The notes under the pieces are model-generated. The model made no database searches. It was not told the origin of the DNA and worked only from the letters and a program-made list of their open reading frames with translations. A stretch of DNA of 64,000 nucleotides from Tubulanus polymorphus (lineage: Eukaryota; Nemertea; Palaeonemertea; Tubulaniformes; Tubulanidae), in contig NC_134026.1 in the NCBI RefSeq assembly GCF_964204645.1, forward strand, positions 6,944,001-7,008,000, given 5' to 3'. The translations under genes and the position numbers were made by a program. How positions within the stretch are numbered: the first letter of the stretch is position 1; each line of letters starts with the position of its first letter. Below, piece after piece: positions 53,315 to 64,000 of this stretch.

Positions 53315-54409
53315 CCAACCTATACTTCTCTCCTATTCGGCCCGATATTCTCGGTTCATCCTCCCTCAGTCTCAGAGAGACAAAGAGAATTTAGACAGAC
53401 TACGCGTGTCTAGGAGTTCGATAAAATGAAATATTATACATATGATTGTGAATAGTTGCATGCTGCAGCCACTAGGGGTCACTGCGGCGGAAGGAATAAA
53501 ATCAACAGCAATTTGAGGAACACAATTCTAATGCAGGGGGAAGAAACAAAAAATAGAGATGCATTTTAAAACCAAATCGCGTGTTTACATGATTACACAC
53601 AGAAAACATCGTACAACAAATCGAGAAGTTTTCGAATCGGTTTTAGACATGCGGTAAAAACTGAATAACAATATAAACATGTAGAGATAGAGAGAGAGCA
53701 GTTTCAGTTGACTGAACTCCGCAGAAACCCGGCTCTAAACAATTGTCTGATTCAAATATTTAGTCAATAACTGTTTAATAAGTTTCACGATTATCAGACA
53801 TCTGAAAGTCGTGAATAGACCATTCAATTTAAGGATCCTTTAAATAATCTAAATCCAAATTTCCTTGTAGTTAATTTTCACATTTCTCTTTCAATTATCT
53901 CTTTTATCAAATTTTACTCATAGCCGTAGAACTGGGTTTCAGGAATTCTACTGCTGGATCCAGTTCAATAGTTCTCACAGTAACTGATAAGTTTGACTCC
54001 TAGGGTGGATTAAGGAGGGGGTCTCAGGGTTCCAGACCCCTACCTTCCAAATGAAGTTGCCCTTTTCATCAATACATATCGCAAAAACCTGCAAAATCTG
54101 AAAATCATCCTTATACCATGGAGGGCCTATGACATAACTGTGTAATCTGAAAAAATTCCCTTTCTTTTCTTCTGGATCCCTGCCTTACAAATTTGCTAGA
54201 TCCGCCCTGGACTCTCGAGTCAAAGTTGGTTAAGACTCTAGTCTTAACTTCATACCCGAGAACTATGTACCTGGATCCAAGTCGATGAAGACTTTTTCCT
54301 CAGTTTACAAGCATCAAGCAAAATGCAACAAATTTCATTAACAGAGGACAGAAAATCATAGATATTTCTGGCACTGCGCAGAAGGCTATAGAAATTACAT
54401 TGCACATAA

Positions 54410-54629
54410 GGCTAACAAAAATTGATACCTTGTTTCTCCGCTCTGCTGAGCTTAAACGTTGACCCGGCCGGCCGCCTATCTACCCTATACATTACTTTTT
54501 TAAAAATCATGATCAATTTTACCATAACAGACCCGGCCGCTATAGAAATGAACTGTTTATAAATTTTATCATATTTTACAAAAATGACCCGGCCGCTGCA
54601 GAGAAACAAGGTATCATTTTTGTTTAGCC
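54410..54629. mobile_element. PIF/Harbinger-like MITE, copy B
   Basis: 220 bp, opposite orientation to copy A at 41993-42205, with ends GGCTAACAAAAATTGATACC and (other strand) GGCTAAACAAAAATGATACC. Flanked by TAA at 54407-54409 and 54630-54632. The internal GACCCGGCCGGCCGCC is shared with copy A. Confidence 0.78.
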
Positions 54630-55241
54630 TAAAATACAAGCAAATAGCAACATCTCAGATGTTTCATGGATCAATACAGTTTTAAACTGATTGAATGGAC
54701 CCAGTTCGACAGTTGGGAGTTAAAATTTGATTCAAAGTTATCGCACTGAAAATCAACTAATTTCAACTCAAGAGTTAACTCTAAAACTCACAAACTGTCG
54801 AACTGGATCCTGATTAAAAGTTCGATTGAGGCAAAGATATAGAAATATTTTGTCGAATTTGCAAATGGTTAATCATCGTAATTGAGAACATTGTAGAAGG
54901 GGATACAAACAGAATTAAACGGTTAACAGGCTCTGGTCGATCAAAACACGATTCTATTCAGACACAAACGTGATGAAACTACATTCAGTAATACTCAGCG
55001 AGACCAGCTGAACTCGGATCAGATTCACACGATTCATGGAAACAAAACTAATTTTGAAATGAATCCGTGTTCAGTGGCATCTGCTATCAGTACTGTTGAC
55101 TCCATCCATCCTGCGAGACAGAGTCTACTATATCATATAAACTCTTACTCGGTATTTGGCCCCAAATTTAAGACCAGGGGCCAGTTTCACAATCATAGCT
55201 TCGATTTCAGACAAATAACAGACAAAATTAATCTAACAACT

Positions 55242-55603
55242 TACATGGTTCCCACAGTTACATGAATTAAAAATTCCCAATTTTTCCCAAGCACACATGT
55301 GTTTCATGGGTGATTTTTCAATTTTGCCAAACGGAAAATGGGGCCTTCGTAAAAATGAGCAGATGCCATCATACTACAAATACGATAGGATACCATCGTA
55401 CCATACTACAGTCGACATTTTAGTGGTGACTGGTTGATAGAGGCGATTTTCACGAAAAACTGCTGAAGAAAATTGCCATTGGCAATGCAAATGAATTTCT
55501 CCAATATTTCCCTGATAAGAGAAAAATTTCGCAAATTCCCAAATATTTCCAAACAATTCAAAATCCCCAAGTTTTTTCCTATTTCACGGTACTATGGGAA
55601 CCA
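55242..55603. mobile_element. Inverted-repeat element nested in an AAGACC repeat
   Basis: About 362 bp with ends CATGGTTCCCA / TGGGAACCATG and an interior of AATTCCCAA and TTTCCCA words. It splits a copy of the AAGACC palindrome: the left half is at 55185-55241, the right half at 55604-55675. AACTTA and AACTCA next to the two ends may be a worn target duplication. Confidence 0.7.
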
Positions 55604-55811
55604 TGAACTCAAGACCGGTCTCAAGATTTAAGACGACTTTTGGACTTAGTTACGACTGTGTAAACTGGGCCCTGGTTTCGTACAAAAACGTATCTACTGA
55701 AACTAAACGTATTCGAAAAAAAAAAATAACAGAATTCTCGACGGTAGGTTAAAATTACAGAAAATCGCTGCGCAGAAGGAGTAGTAGTAGCAGCAGCAGG
55801 CGTGGACAAAT

Positions 55812-58598
55812 TTACAGGATTCGTGCGGGAGGCTTATGCTTCGTACTCTTGCGTTTGAAACCCATCGGTAAAGCATGCTGCGGTGGAGACTGTACCTGAC
55901 TAGCCGAACCGTGTCGGATCCGAGTGCCGTTGGCCGGTATGTCGTTATTGTCTTTATCCGACGGCGAGTGAACGCTGCTTCCCATGCTCAAATTCGACAT
56001 CGAACTCGATAGGTTATTTGATACGATGCTCAGGTTGCTCGGGTAATTCTCCTGCGGGTCGCATTCGTCGCCTGGTAAACACGTTTCCACCATCGCCTCT
56101 AGACAGTTGAAGAATTCGGCATGATGCTGATTTTGCGGACGCTACGAACGAGAAGCGGAGATAAAAAGAGAACATTTAGAGAAACTTCAACGTACTGTCA
56201 ACATTAGATATAATGTATAACAAGAAAAGTTCTACTGTCAGTAGAACTTTTCTTGGGTCAAATCCAACTCAGAACTGGATCCCTGAGGTTATTAACGATA
56301 CTAGTTTATTTTTCAAAATTGGAAAAAAGAGAACATTAAGATGAAATTTCATCGTAATGTCAACATCTGTTATACCAGTACACAGTAAAACTTGTTTTTA
56401 AGGCAGGCGTAGGTCGAGCTGCAACGTGATTGCCATTCTCAGACCATTTACAAATCCCTCTAGTTTCCCCTGATTTTTCCACGCAATCAGTTCCTGCTTT
56501 TAAAAGTAGGTTAAAAACTTTCACGTTTCCTAATGCCTTTAATTCTTAGAATTCTTGTGTTTAATCTTGGGGTTGAATTAATGCTTTATGTAAAGCGCAA
56601 TGAAACTTTTTAGAAAATAGGCTACATAAAAGCATATTCTTTTATCATTATTATCATAATTAGTTTTTCTAAATTTTTTTGATTGCCCGAGATTTCAAGG
56701 TTTTCCAGGTCAGTGGCCGGCCTGGTATGAAATAGATCGGTCGCGATATTCTTGATAATAATTCGTCTGCATTCGTTCGTTACCTTGGTGAACGGTTGCG
56801 CGAATCGCCACAGACCGCCGAATCCGATACTCTGTATGTAAATGAGCTGCTGTTGAGTCGACGACTCCTCGTTGGCGATCACGTTCTGAATTATACTCTG
56901 TACCGCGCTCAGTATAGACTGATCATGTGTCAAACTGAGAACACTCTGAATTCGCTGGTCCAATAAACTATGACTGCAATTAGAAGACAAAAATACATTT
57001 CACCCTGTCACTGACCTCAAGTGACACCCCTGACTGAGCCCTGTGTGACCCTCGATTCTCTGACTGGCCTTTGTGAAATCCCTCAACTCTCTCACTGTGA
57101 CCCTGCGAGACCCTTGATCTGCTGATTGACCCTCACGAAAATCCCACGACCTTCCAACTGATTTTCCCCGAGACCCAGGGTCCTCTCACCGATGCCGTAA
57201 AATCGAGTGACCTCTGACTGGGAGTTACTTACATGACTGGGAAAACTTTAGGAAAGACAACTGAAGCCTCAGAGAGATATTCATATAGAATACGACTTTC
57301 ATTTTCATCCGTTGTGTATTTCACTAACGTCGCCTGAAAATACATCAAATACGTACGTACAATAAACGAGGAGAATCTATATGTTAACACGAAACTATGT
57401 ACCAAATAGCGTCGCCGTGGAGAAGAATTGGGACTTGAAATTTTGTGTGGTAGTCAATCATTGTATAAACTAATGCAACGGGTATAAACGGGTGTGAAAA
57501 TATTTATAGGGGGGCCGAGCGGAGGCAGACAAAATTTCAGCCAATCAGTAAGCAGGAATCCTAATTATAGACTCTTACTGCACCAAAGCAATTCTACAGT
57601 ACTGTATCACTATGTAGTCACAATGGCCCAGTTAGTAGAGCACAAGACTTGCACCTGATGGGTGAGAAGTTTGGGTCCCGTGTACCTTTGCCATATTTTT
57701 GTTTACCACCAATAGTTCCCGGTCTCCACGGAAACAGGTCATCAAAGCTCACTGAGGGTCTCTACAGGCATGGACACATAGATTTTAAATGGCTGCACTT
57801 AATTTCATTGCGAATAAATTGAACAGTTTGAAGTTCTGGGCCAAAGGAAATCACCCATGGTTTCCACGGGTATTACTCTAGTAGTAGAGGTATGAATAGA
57901 GGTATGGGAGGTATGGGAGGTATGAAAAGCAGTATGGGAGTTATGAATGGAGGTATGGAAGGTATGACAAACAGACCAGACAATCTGATCTTTTATTATA
58001 GTAATTCTAATCAAAACTGAGAGTAATTTGACACCAAAAATAGTTGTTTCATTGAAAATGAACTTCTGATTTTTCTAGCTTCTGATTTTGAGAGTATATT
58101 GATATTCTTGGTTGAATAGTTGAGCTCTTAAAACGTGCATATACTACTTTTAAAAGAGCGGTCGTAGTGAGGTTTTTGTGGAGGCAGTGGGCAGTACGCG
58201 AGGTAGTCGGAGGTGTGAAGTGCAAGGTATAGAAGTCTGGGAGGCGTCGCGATACTCACCAGCACCGTTAATACTAAAGCTTGCGTTGTATATTTAGTCA
58301 GTATCTCCGGATCTAACAGCACGTTGTTCTCGTGCGACACTGAACCTAGCGTCGAACGTCCTTTATGGTGGTGATGATGGTGATGATGAATGTTTCTCAC
58401 CGTCGACGACGACGACAGCTCGGTCGCCGGTTGATGAGTCATCATTAATGGAGCGGACATCGGTGCTTTAGCCGCGGCGGCTGCTTGCGCCTCTGATTTT
58501 GTTCGCGGTGTCGGCATACTGCTGCTACGCTGTGTTTTGAAGAGTGGTCTGTTATTAGTTTCTATATCTAGTGATCTCCAGGTTTTTGGATTACTGGC
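55812..58598 (-). CDS. NF1: Neurofibromin (NF1), C-terminal exons
   Basis: Four exons in gene order: 58598-58260 (113 codons), 57333-57233 (101 nt), 56973-56784 (190 nt) and 56141-55812 with TAA. They join in frame: 0-0, 0-2, 2-0, 0. Together they give about 320 residues matching the end of neurofibromin: ENNVLLDPEILT then QALVLTVL|ATLVKYTTDE, RILYEYLSEASVVFPKVFPV, HSLLDQRIQSVLSL, IQSIGFGGLWRFAQPFTK, AEFFNCLEAMVETCLPG, and near the end TRIRHGSASQVQ and FKRKSTKHKP. Neurofibromin is the Ras-GTPase-activating protein; this part is the helical-repeat and tail region, not the catalytic domain. The first of these exons carries an Ala run and eight His. Upstream exons are missing, either beyond 64000 or not recognised. 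Confidence 0.93.
56221..56255. repeat. Near-perfect hairpin in an NF1 intron
   Basis: Two 17-base arms (CAAGAAAAGTTCTACTG and its exact complement) around one T. It is about 80 bp before the last NF1 exon. Confidence 0.75.
57623..57688 (+). mobile_element. tRNA-derived SINE-like fragment
   Basis: GGCCCAGTTAGTAGAGCACA then AGACTTGCACCTGATGGGTG and TTTGGGTCCCGTGTACC look like a degenerate lysine-type tRNA (A box TAGTAGAGC, anticodon-arm-like middle, T-arm-like end). No full cloverleaf. In an NF1 intron. Confidence 0.4.
57880..57975. repeat. GGTATG short tandem repeat
   Basis: Degenerate units of GGTATGGGAGGTATGAA in an NF1 intron. It opens a reverse-strand frame rich in His-Thr-Ser that I do not believe is coding. 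Confidence 0.6.
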
Positions 58599-58815
58599 CT
58601 GTAGTGTAATATAATCAGTGATCGTCAGGCAAATGTGTGGCTGTTTTACTGTTTCTATATAACATCAATACAATTAAACACCATTCATTGTAACATGCTT
58701 CATATCTATACACACTATATACATAGACACTGAACTCCTCAAGGATGTCGGGTGCCAACCATGGAACTCAGGAACTGAACTCAATTCCGCAGTTCCGAGA
58801 GTAATAAACTACAAC

Positions 58816-59062
58816 GGAACCTCGTTACAACGAAGTTCAGGGCACCAGAAAATCTGTGCGTCGTAATTGGTATTGCGATGGGTAGACCGATATTTTCTGT
58901 TTTTGATAAGCGAAACCGGCAGTTGAAAAGTTTATTCTAACAGTTCCTAATGAAAACCCGTGAACTAGAAATTAGAATAAACTTTTCTATCGTCAACTGA
59001 GGGTTACAGTACTATAATAACCAATAGATCTTTACATCTGAGTTCGTTACGAGGTTCAACCG
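58816..59062. mobile_element. Inverted-repeat element with GGAACCTCGTTACA ends, copy B
   Basis: About 247 bp with GGAACCTCGTTACAACGAA at the left and TTCGTTACGAGGTTCAACC at the right. An inner inverted repeat TTGAAAAGTTTATTCTAA against TTAGAATAAACTTTTCTA makes it a long hairpin. Same family as 42259-42524. Confidence 0.7.
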
Positions 59063-59409
59063 TAGTAAGTATGGCATGAATGAGTGAAACCAGAGTCAAA
59101 CTAATCAGCAGCATCTGATTCAGTGTCTATGTACGTACAGTCAACCCTCGGTTTTCCGCCCTGATTACAAAAATTCAGTCCATCGTCTCAGTAGAAATGA
59201 TGTTGAAACCTCAATTGGAACCAACAGCAGCGGATAATAGAGAGTTGACTGTATTAATTACTGGTGATATCATTTACTGAAAATAAAGACATTTAAACAT
59301 GCTTCACACAGGATCTCATATAATTGATTATACCTGCTGAAATGCGAAATATATACGTAGTATGCATCAGTAAACAGTAGGTTACTGAATGATCCAGAAG
59401 TCACTAGTT

Positions 59410-59505
59410 GCGAAGAGGAGGTATAATGGTCACTGAGAGGTCAATGGCTCAGAGGAGGTCTAATGGTCACTGAGAGGTCAATGGCTCAGAGGAGGTCCGG
59501 TGGTC
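59410..59505. repeat. 41-bp tandem repeat
   Basis: About 2.5 copies of GAGGAGGTCTAATGGTCACT + GAGAGGTCAATGGCTCAGA in an NF1 intron. Confidence 0.75.
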
Positions 59506-61007
59506 ACTGGTCTCTCGTCAGTCCAGGGACATTGATTCGAATTCTAAATCCTGGTGGTGGCACAGTTTCCTCTCTGACCTCTCCATCCCTGGGCCTTGAA
59601 TATTCGTTAATGCCCTAAGCAGAACTGAGCTCGGGTAAAGATTGCCCTAAGCGGAACTCAGAGGATGTCCTGAATGGAGCTCAGATATGTAGTTGTGGGA
59701 GGAAGTTTCTCGGGTTCAATTTTGTTTATTAGCTCGATGACAGGTCTCAAGTCTGGATTAACTCATAAAGATCTGTTTACTGATACAAGTCGTACAACTA
59801 TACAACCTTAAAACAATCAACATCTCGATACATGAATTACAGAAATTTTTATATATGATCTCAGGTGATTTTCTAGATGATTTAAGGTTGCATTACGTAA
59901 CATTCATTATTGATTACTACATTAAAAACGAACATCCGTGTCGCGTGTGGCTTCATTCGTCCTAGGAAGAAAACTTCGGAAAGTTATCGCTCTTCACTCT
60001 ATTGTTAGTAGGAAACGAAACGAACTGAATACGAACTGAAAACATCGAAAACACGTTCAGGATTGAAATAAATGATAGAAGAGGATAATGTGTGATTGTG
60101 TGACTGCTAAGAGGGGAGAAGTTTGTTCAAGGCTGAGAAAACCTGCAACTTATGTGTTGGGTTTTATACTCAACTATGGGGGATAGATGTGTTCCTGATC
60201 CTGGTTCCTCAGTCTTAGAGCCGGTTCCACAGTCCCGTAACCCATTCCAGTTGTGAACCCAGTTCCACAGTTCTGGATCCAGTTGCACGGTTCAGGATCG
60301 AGTAACACATTTCAGGACCCAGTTCCGAAAATCCTGGATCCGTTTTCGCAGTTGTCAATTGAGACTATATTGCGTTAATGTTAAGTGTCAAATGTTTTGA
60401 CCATTTAAGTCTAGTTTCAACAAGGAACTGTTGAACTGCGTGCTGGTAAGCAGCCTTCACAAGAGGGACGACTGCCTGTCGCCTATCAATGACAATCCCT
60501 GGCTATTTGTCATCTCATGAGATAAGAGTCATTGCTTACCATGAATTTATCGCGTTGAGTAAGGGATAGGACGAAGGCGACATCCTTGAGTGTATACAAC
60601 TGTTCCGCTATTGAGACTGTATTGGGAGTCGCAATCGGTAGCTCTTAGCACTAGATGGCTCAGAGACCATTGACTTTTCACTGACATAAGAGAATAAGAC
60701 TCCGAATGACTCTCGTAATGAAATACACGGAATGACTGCCAAATAATACGGAACAAACTACAGCGAATGCAAACCATCGAATAATTTGACACAACATTGA
60801 AATCTACTACGTGAACTGATTAGAGAAGCAAATTCTAGAAATTGAAGAAATTTCTCGAAGAACGAATAATAATTCGTGGTGGTTTTCAAAGATATATTTG
60901 CTTTCAATCAAGGGATGTTCCTCGCTCGCCAGTGCGCGTCTCTCTCACTGGTGAACGAAGAGGTGGAACACTGTAGGGTGAATAACGATGAAAACAGCAG
61001 CACATCT

Positions 61008-61024
61008 GCCATCTGGTGGCAGGC
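61008..61024 (+). promoter_or_regulatory. CTCF-like motif
   Basis: GCCATCTGGTGGCAGGC. A related CACCCCCTGGTGTC word lies at 61199-61212 in the other orientation. Motif only. Confidence 0.25.
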
Positions 61025-64000
61025 ACAGTAATTAACCAATCACTGGAGAGAGAATTACCTTCATTACAGCATCAGATTTTTTTAAAAACTCAAATTGCTT
61101 CAAATTACTCCTGATTATGATTAAATAGTGAGTAGAAGACAACTATAATTAATCAAAGAGAATTAAATCATGAAAATTGAATCGAGCATGTCAAACAGCA
61201 CCCCCTGGTGTCAAAGATGAGTACTAATAATTAAAAGGTGAGTGATTGTGTGAACGGTGCAGGCGGCTACTTAAAACTGAAATCATCATTAACCAATTTG
61301 AAGGATGAACCGTAAAATAGTGCCTGACACAAAACACATAAGAATATTGTGTATTTCTAACGAAGAAAAAATCTCATAAAATAAGATGGCTACCAGGCAG
61401 CCATATCAGCTGTCGCTACCCTAATTGCAGAGTGAACCATAGAATAGCGGGAGATACAAACACATAGAATATTCAACACTCGAAACTTGTATGTACATAG
61501 GCCTATGGGTCTCAACAAACTAATGAAATATTGCTAAGTAAGATGGCTACCAGGCAACCATATCAGCTAACATGTCAAATATTAGAACAATAAAGACATT
61601 GAAAAATAAAGAATTTCAGTAAAAAATTAAGTCAATAGAATTGATTAGCTACGTAGAGAAACGTCCATAAAAAATGACATTTTGAAAATGAACGTTGATT
61701 TCGTCTGCTTTGCGCTCATGTAACTGTTTATCTCGACTAAAAACTGGTAAATTATTAATCAAGTTTTGAATTGTCGACTCAACTGACCTTCAATGAAGAT
61801 AAAAACCGTCCACAGCACACTAATATCTGAAAAAGCATGGGGGCTAACAGTGAGTCTTCTCAATCTCTACTTCAAATACCGGGGGGACTGAGAGATTTAC
61901 TGCTCGGGTAATTTTGAATGTTATTTCTAATTCGGAAAAAAATTTTGCAAGATAAATTAACCTAAATCTGTATGCGTATGATTTTGAGAGTATGAGGGGA
62001 GGTCTTACACCCAACTACAACCCAAACGTTCGACCTAGAATTATGCGATATATTGAGAAGACTCATTGTGGCTAACAATAACGCAGTGAATTGCTTGCTA
62101 CCCATCGGCCATCATGTAAAAGTGACCATTACAAAAAGGTGATGAAACACAAAGTGAATGAATTATTTCTGGGGGGATATCAGCGAAGGGGAGGGGAGGG
62201 GCATCAATAGAGGGGGGCTGGTCCTTCTCTGAAAGAAAGCTTGGTCTATAAAATATCAGCCTGGGACATATCAACATCTTCACCGGGATGAATTTTCATA
62301 TTCCAAAATGTCTGATACATCAAATCTAGAATCAAACCCCAGTTCCACTGCATTTCCGCATTGATTCCACTTTAGTTCCACTGGCTGTGATTCCACTGAG
62401 CTCAGTTTGGATTCGACTTCAAACATTGAGAATGAACTAAATCTAACCCTAATAGGGAGTGAAACTTAACTGATGCGAGAGTGGAACTGGATATTTCTAA
62501 CTTCAAAAGTGCTTAATTCATAATGTAATGTGCAGATATGTGAACTAATTCTGAAATGAGGGTTTCTAATCATAATGAACAAATTTGCATAAAACAATAA
62601 AATCATAATAATTACACCGATAATAATTAGTAAAATATGATAAAACAAATTCGTCGAATACAGAAAAAACCTGATGATATCACAGAGTCACTTTCTAGGG
62701 CAGAAGCATCTCAAGCTAACCCTGGCAAGTAGTAGGGATCTACCAGCTAAATAGAATTCAGTTCTTCATTTGCGGTAAAGGTGGCAGCACTACACGAAGA
62801 ACTACGAAATGACCATGATCCGGAAAAAAATATCGCCATGGCAAAAAACTGTTTTCAACAATCTACCACAAAACTGGGTTCATATATTTATTACTCTACT
62901 CAACACAATCTATTTGAATATATTTCGAGGGGGAGGGGAGGAGGGAGGAGAGGGGGGCTTCATGAGAAATCGTGCATGACTTGACAAAAAGCGATATTCA
63001 ATTTTAATGTAAATTTGTATTGTTTGAAATGATCGCAACACATGCAGCAATTATTGGATATATAAACAAAGTGGTCTAAGCAGGTTTAGAGGTGTTACCT
63101 GTGACGTCCAGTGGTGGAGAATTGTCATAGATATCAACATAATATCGAATCAGGGGATTTACAAACTAAGACAGCCAGTTGATGAAAAAGTTGGTTTAAG
63201 ATAACCGGCGGATAAATACCACAGTAACAATTAACTTGTCACTGTATCAACTATCCACTAGTGAACTTAAAGCAACTTTTGAGCAACCGGCCTAAAGTGA
63301 GTCATGTAAATAATCCCTTATTGCATTGGATCGCCAATACAACGTCAGTCACGAATGGCTGCATGACCTCTATACCGACCAGACGGACGGACAGACAGAC
63401 GAATGGATGTTAGCCGAGTGTCTGAGTAGCTACAGTTGAGAGTGATGATAATGACGAATGATTGATTGATTGATGAGTCTTACTGTCATTTTGTTGTTTG
63501 CTGCTGCTGCCACTTGATGGGGATCCATTAATTGACAATGGCACTGCAAAGCAAAGCACCTACACACATTGTACCCAGCCTTCAATATTTCATTCATTGA
63601 ACACTCATAGGTTTCATGATCAATGATTATTGCATCACTCAAAATGTATCCACTTCAGGATCCAGTTTCACAGTCATCGGTTAAGTTTGACAATTACAGA
63701 CTTTGAATTGTTCATTCCTATAAAAATCTCAGCTACCAGGCAGCCATATCAGCTACAAACTCAAGTATTAGTACAATAAAACATTGAAAAATAGAGAACT
63801 TTAGAAGATTACTTTAATCGTTATTTTTATTTCTCAAATGTTTAATTCTGGAGTCATTATCTAACCGAGAACGGTAGAACTGGATCCACAACTGTGGAAC
63901 TGGTTGCTGGTGGTTGTCAACATGAGATATCTCATATAACTGTTCTGTAGTCATTGGTGCCTCTACCAGAGTAATCTCGTAGCACCACTGAGCCATGCCT

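Larger units (their letters stand above)
50129..55811. other. Non-coding region between the tetraspanin gene and the NF1 3' end
   Basis: No exon recognised. Contents: a purine-rich tract (51940-52205), CTCF-like motifs near 53300 and 53466, a GAACTGGATCC palindrome copy (54696-54811), Harbinger-like MITE copy B (54410-54629) and a nested element (55185-55680). The NF1 3' UTR must lie just below 55812; I see no clear AATAAA for it. Confidence 0.5.
58599..64000. other. Probable NF1 intron, no exon recognised
   Basis: I found no exon matching the neurofibromin segment that should precede 58598. Contents: inverted-repeat element 58816-59062, a 41-bp tandem repeat at 59410-59505, a GAACTGGATCC-type array at 60200-60365, a CTCF-like site at 61008-61024, repeats containing CTACCAGGCAGCCATATCAG at 61385, 61540 and 63732, and purine-rich patches. 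Confidence 0.5.

Noticed and set aside
61788-61830. Reverse-strand 39-nt micro-exon candidate (TTTTCAG...GAAG|GTCAGT)
   Set aside because: The splice sites look fair but there is no recognisable protein match; too short to support.
62781-62984. 67-codon + frame (MAALHEELRNDHDPEKNI)
   Set aside because: No domain; runs into a G-rich low-complexity patch.
63112-63175. Reverse-strand exon-like frame (FVNPLIRYYVDIYDN) between AG and GT
   Set aside because: It ends in phase 1 and does not match the neurofibromin segment expected, nor join to the phase 0 exon at 58598.

Overview
The window is intron-rich animal nuclear DNA. It is AT-rich and full of short inverted-repeat elements, tRNA-derived repeats, decayed LINEs and one very long microsatellite. 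Coding exons are short and mostly bounded by canonical GT/AG sites. The gene content (an NK1-class homeobox, a neurofibromin C-terminus close to the vertebrate protein, a tetraspanin, and secreted vWA/EGF, PAN and C-type-lectin proteins) suggests an invertebrate bilaterian, most likely a lophotrochozoan such as a mollusc. The phylum is inference.

Layout. 1-9440: no gene recognised; repeats, CAG runs and perfect palindromes. 9441-9988 (+): last exon of an Nkx1/slouch homeobox gene, poly(A) signal just after. 10092-14480: non-coding, with a TAAT-rich stretch. 14521-15618 (-): single-exon class A GPCR. 17864-18162 (-): a 7SL (SRP) RNA gene. 20001-35558 (-): a complete 23-exon secreted protein gene that I reconstructed exon by exon; the joined CDS is 4077 nt and stays in frame (1358 aa). 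Its order is signal peptide, four EGF, then five units of vWA + two-cysteine linker + EGF, with the last EGF cut short. Its introns hold tRNA-Glu genes, a tRNA-Glu pseudogene, LINE remnants and a 1.3 kb pure (CA)n tract. 36401-36472 (-): another tRNA-Glu. 36969-38589 (+): PAN-like + C-type-lectin secreted protein (3 exons, 300 aa). 39228-40778 (-): small secreted PAN/apple protein (3 exons, 157 aa). 40779-43560: minisatellite and transposon-derived DNA. 43653-50128 (-): complete 7-exon tetraspanin (294 aa) with a LINE fragment and several inverted-repeat elements in introns. 50129-55811: no gene recognised. 55812-58598 (-): last four exons of neurofibromin (NF1). 58599-64000: no exon I can support, probably NF1 intron.

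The most unusual content is the vWA/EGF gene. All five vWA domains replace the usual T-D-G metal-site motif with G-S-G or S-S-G, four share an added C-x4-C pair, and each is followed by a short symmetric phase-1 exon encoding a two-cysteine linker. It lies next to two other secreted genes with PAN and C-type-lectin domains, so about 21 kb is given to modular extracellular proteins. A shared role in matrix, mucus, adhesion or immunity is a hypothesis, not something the sequence shows.
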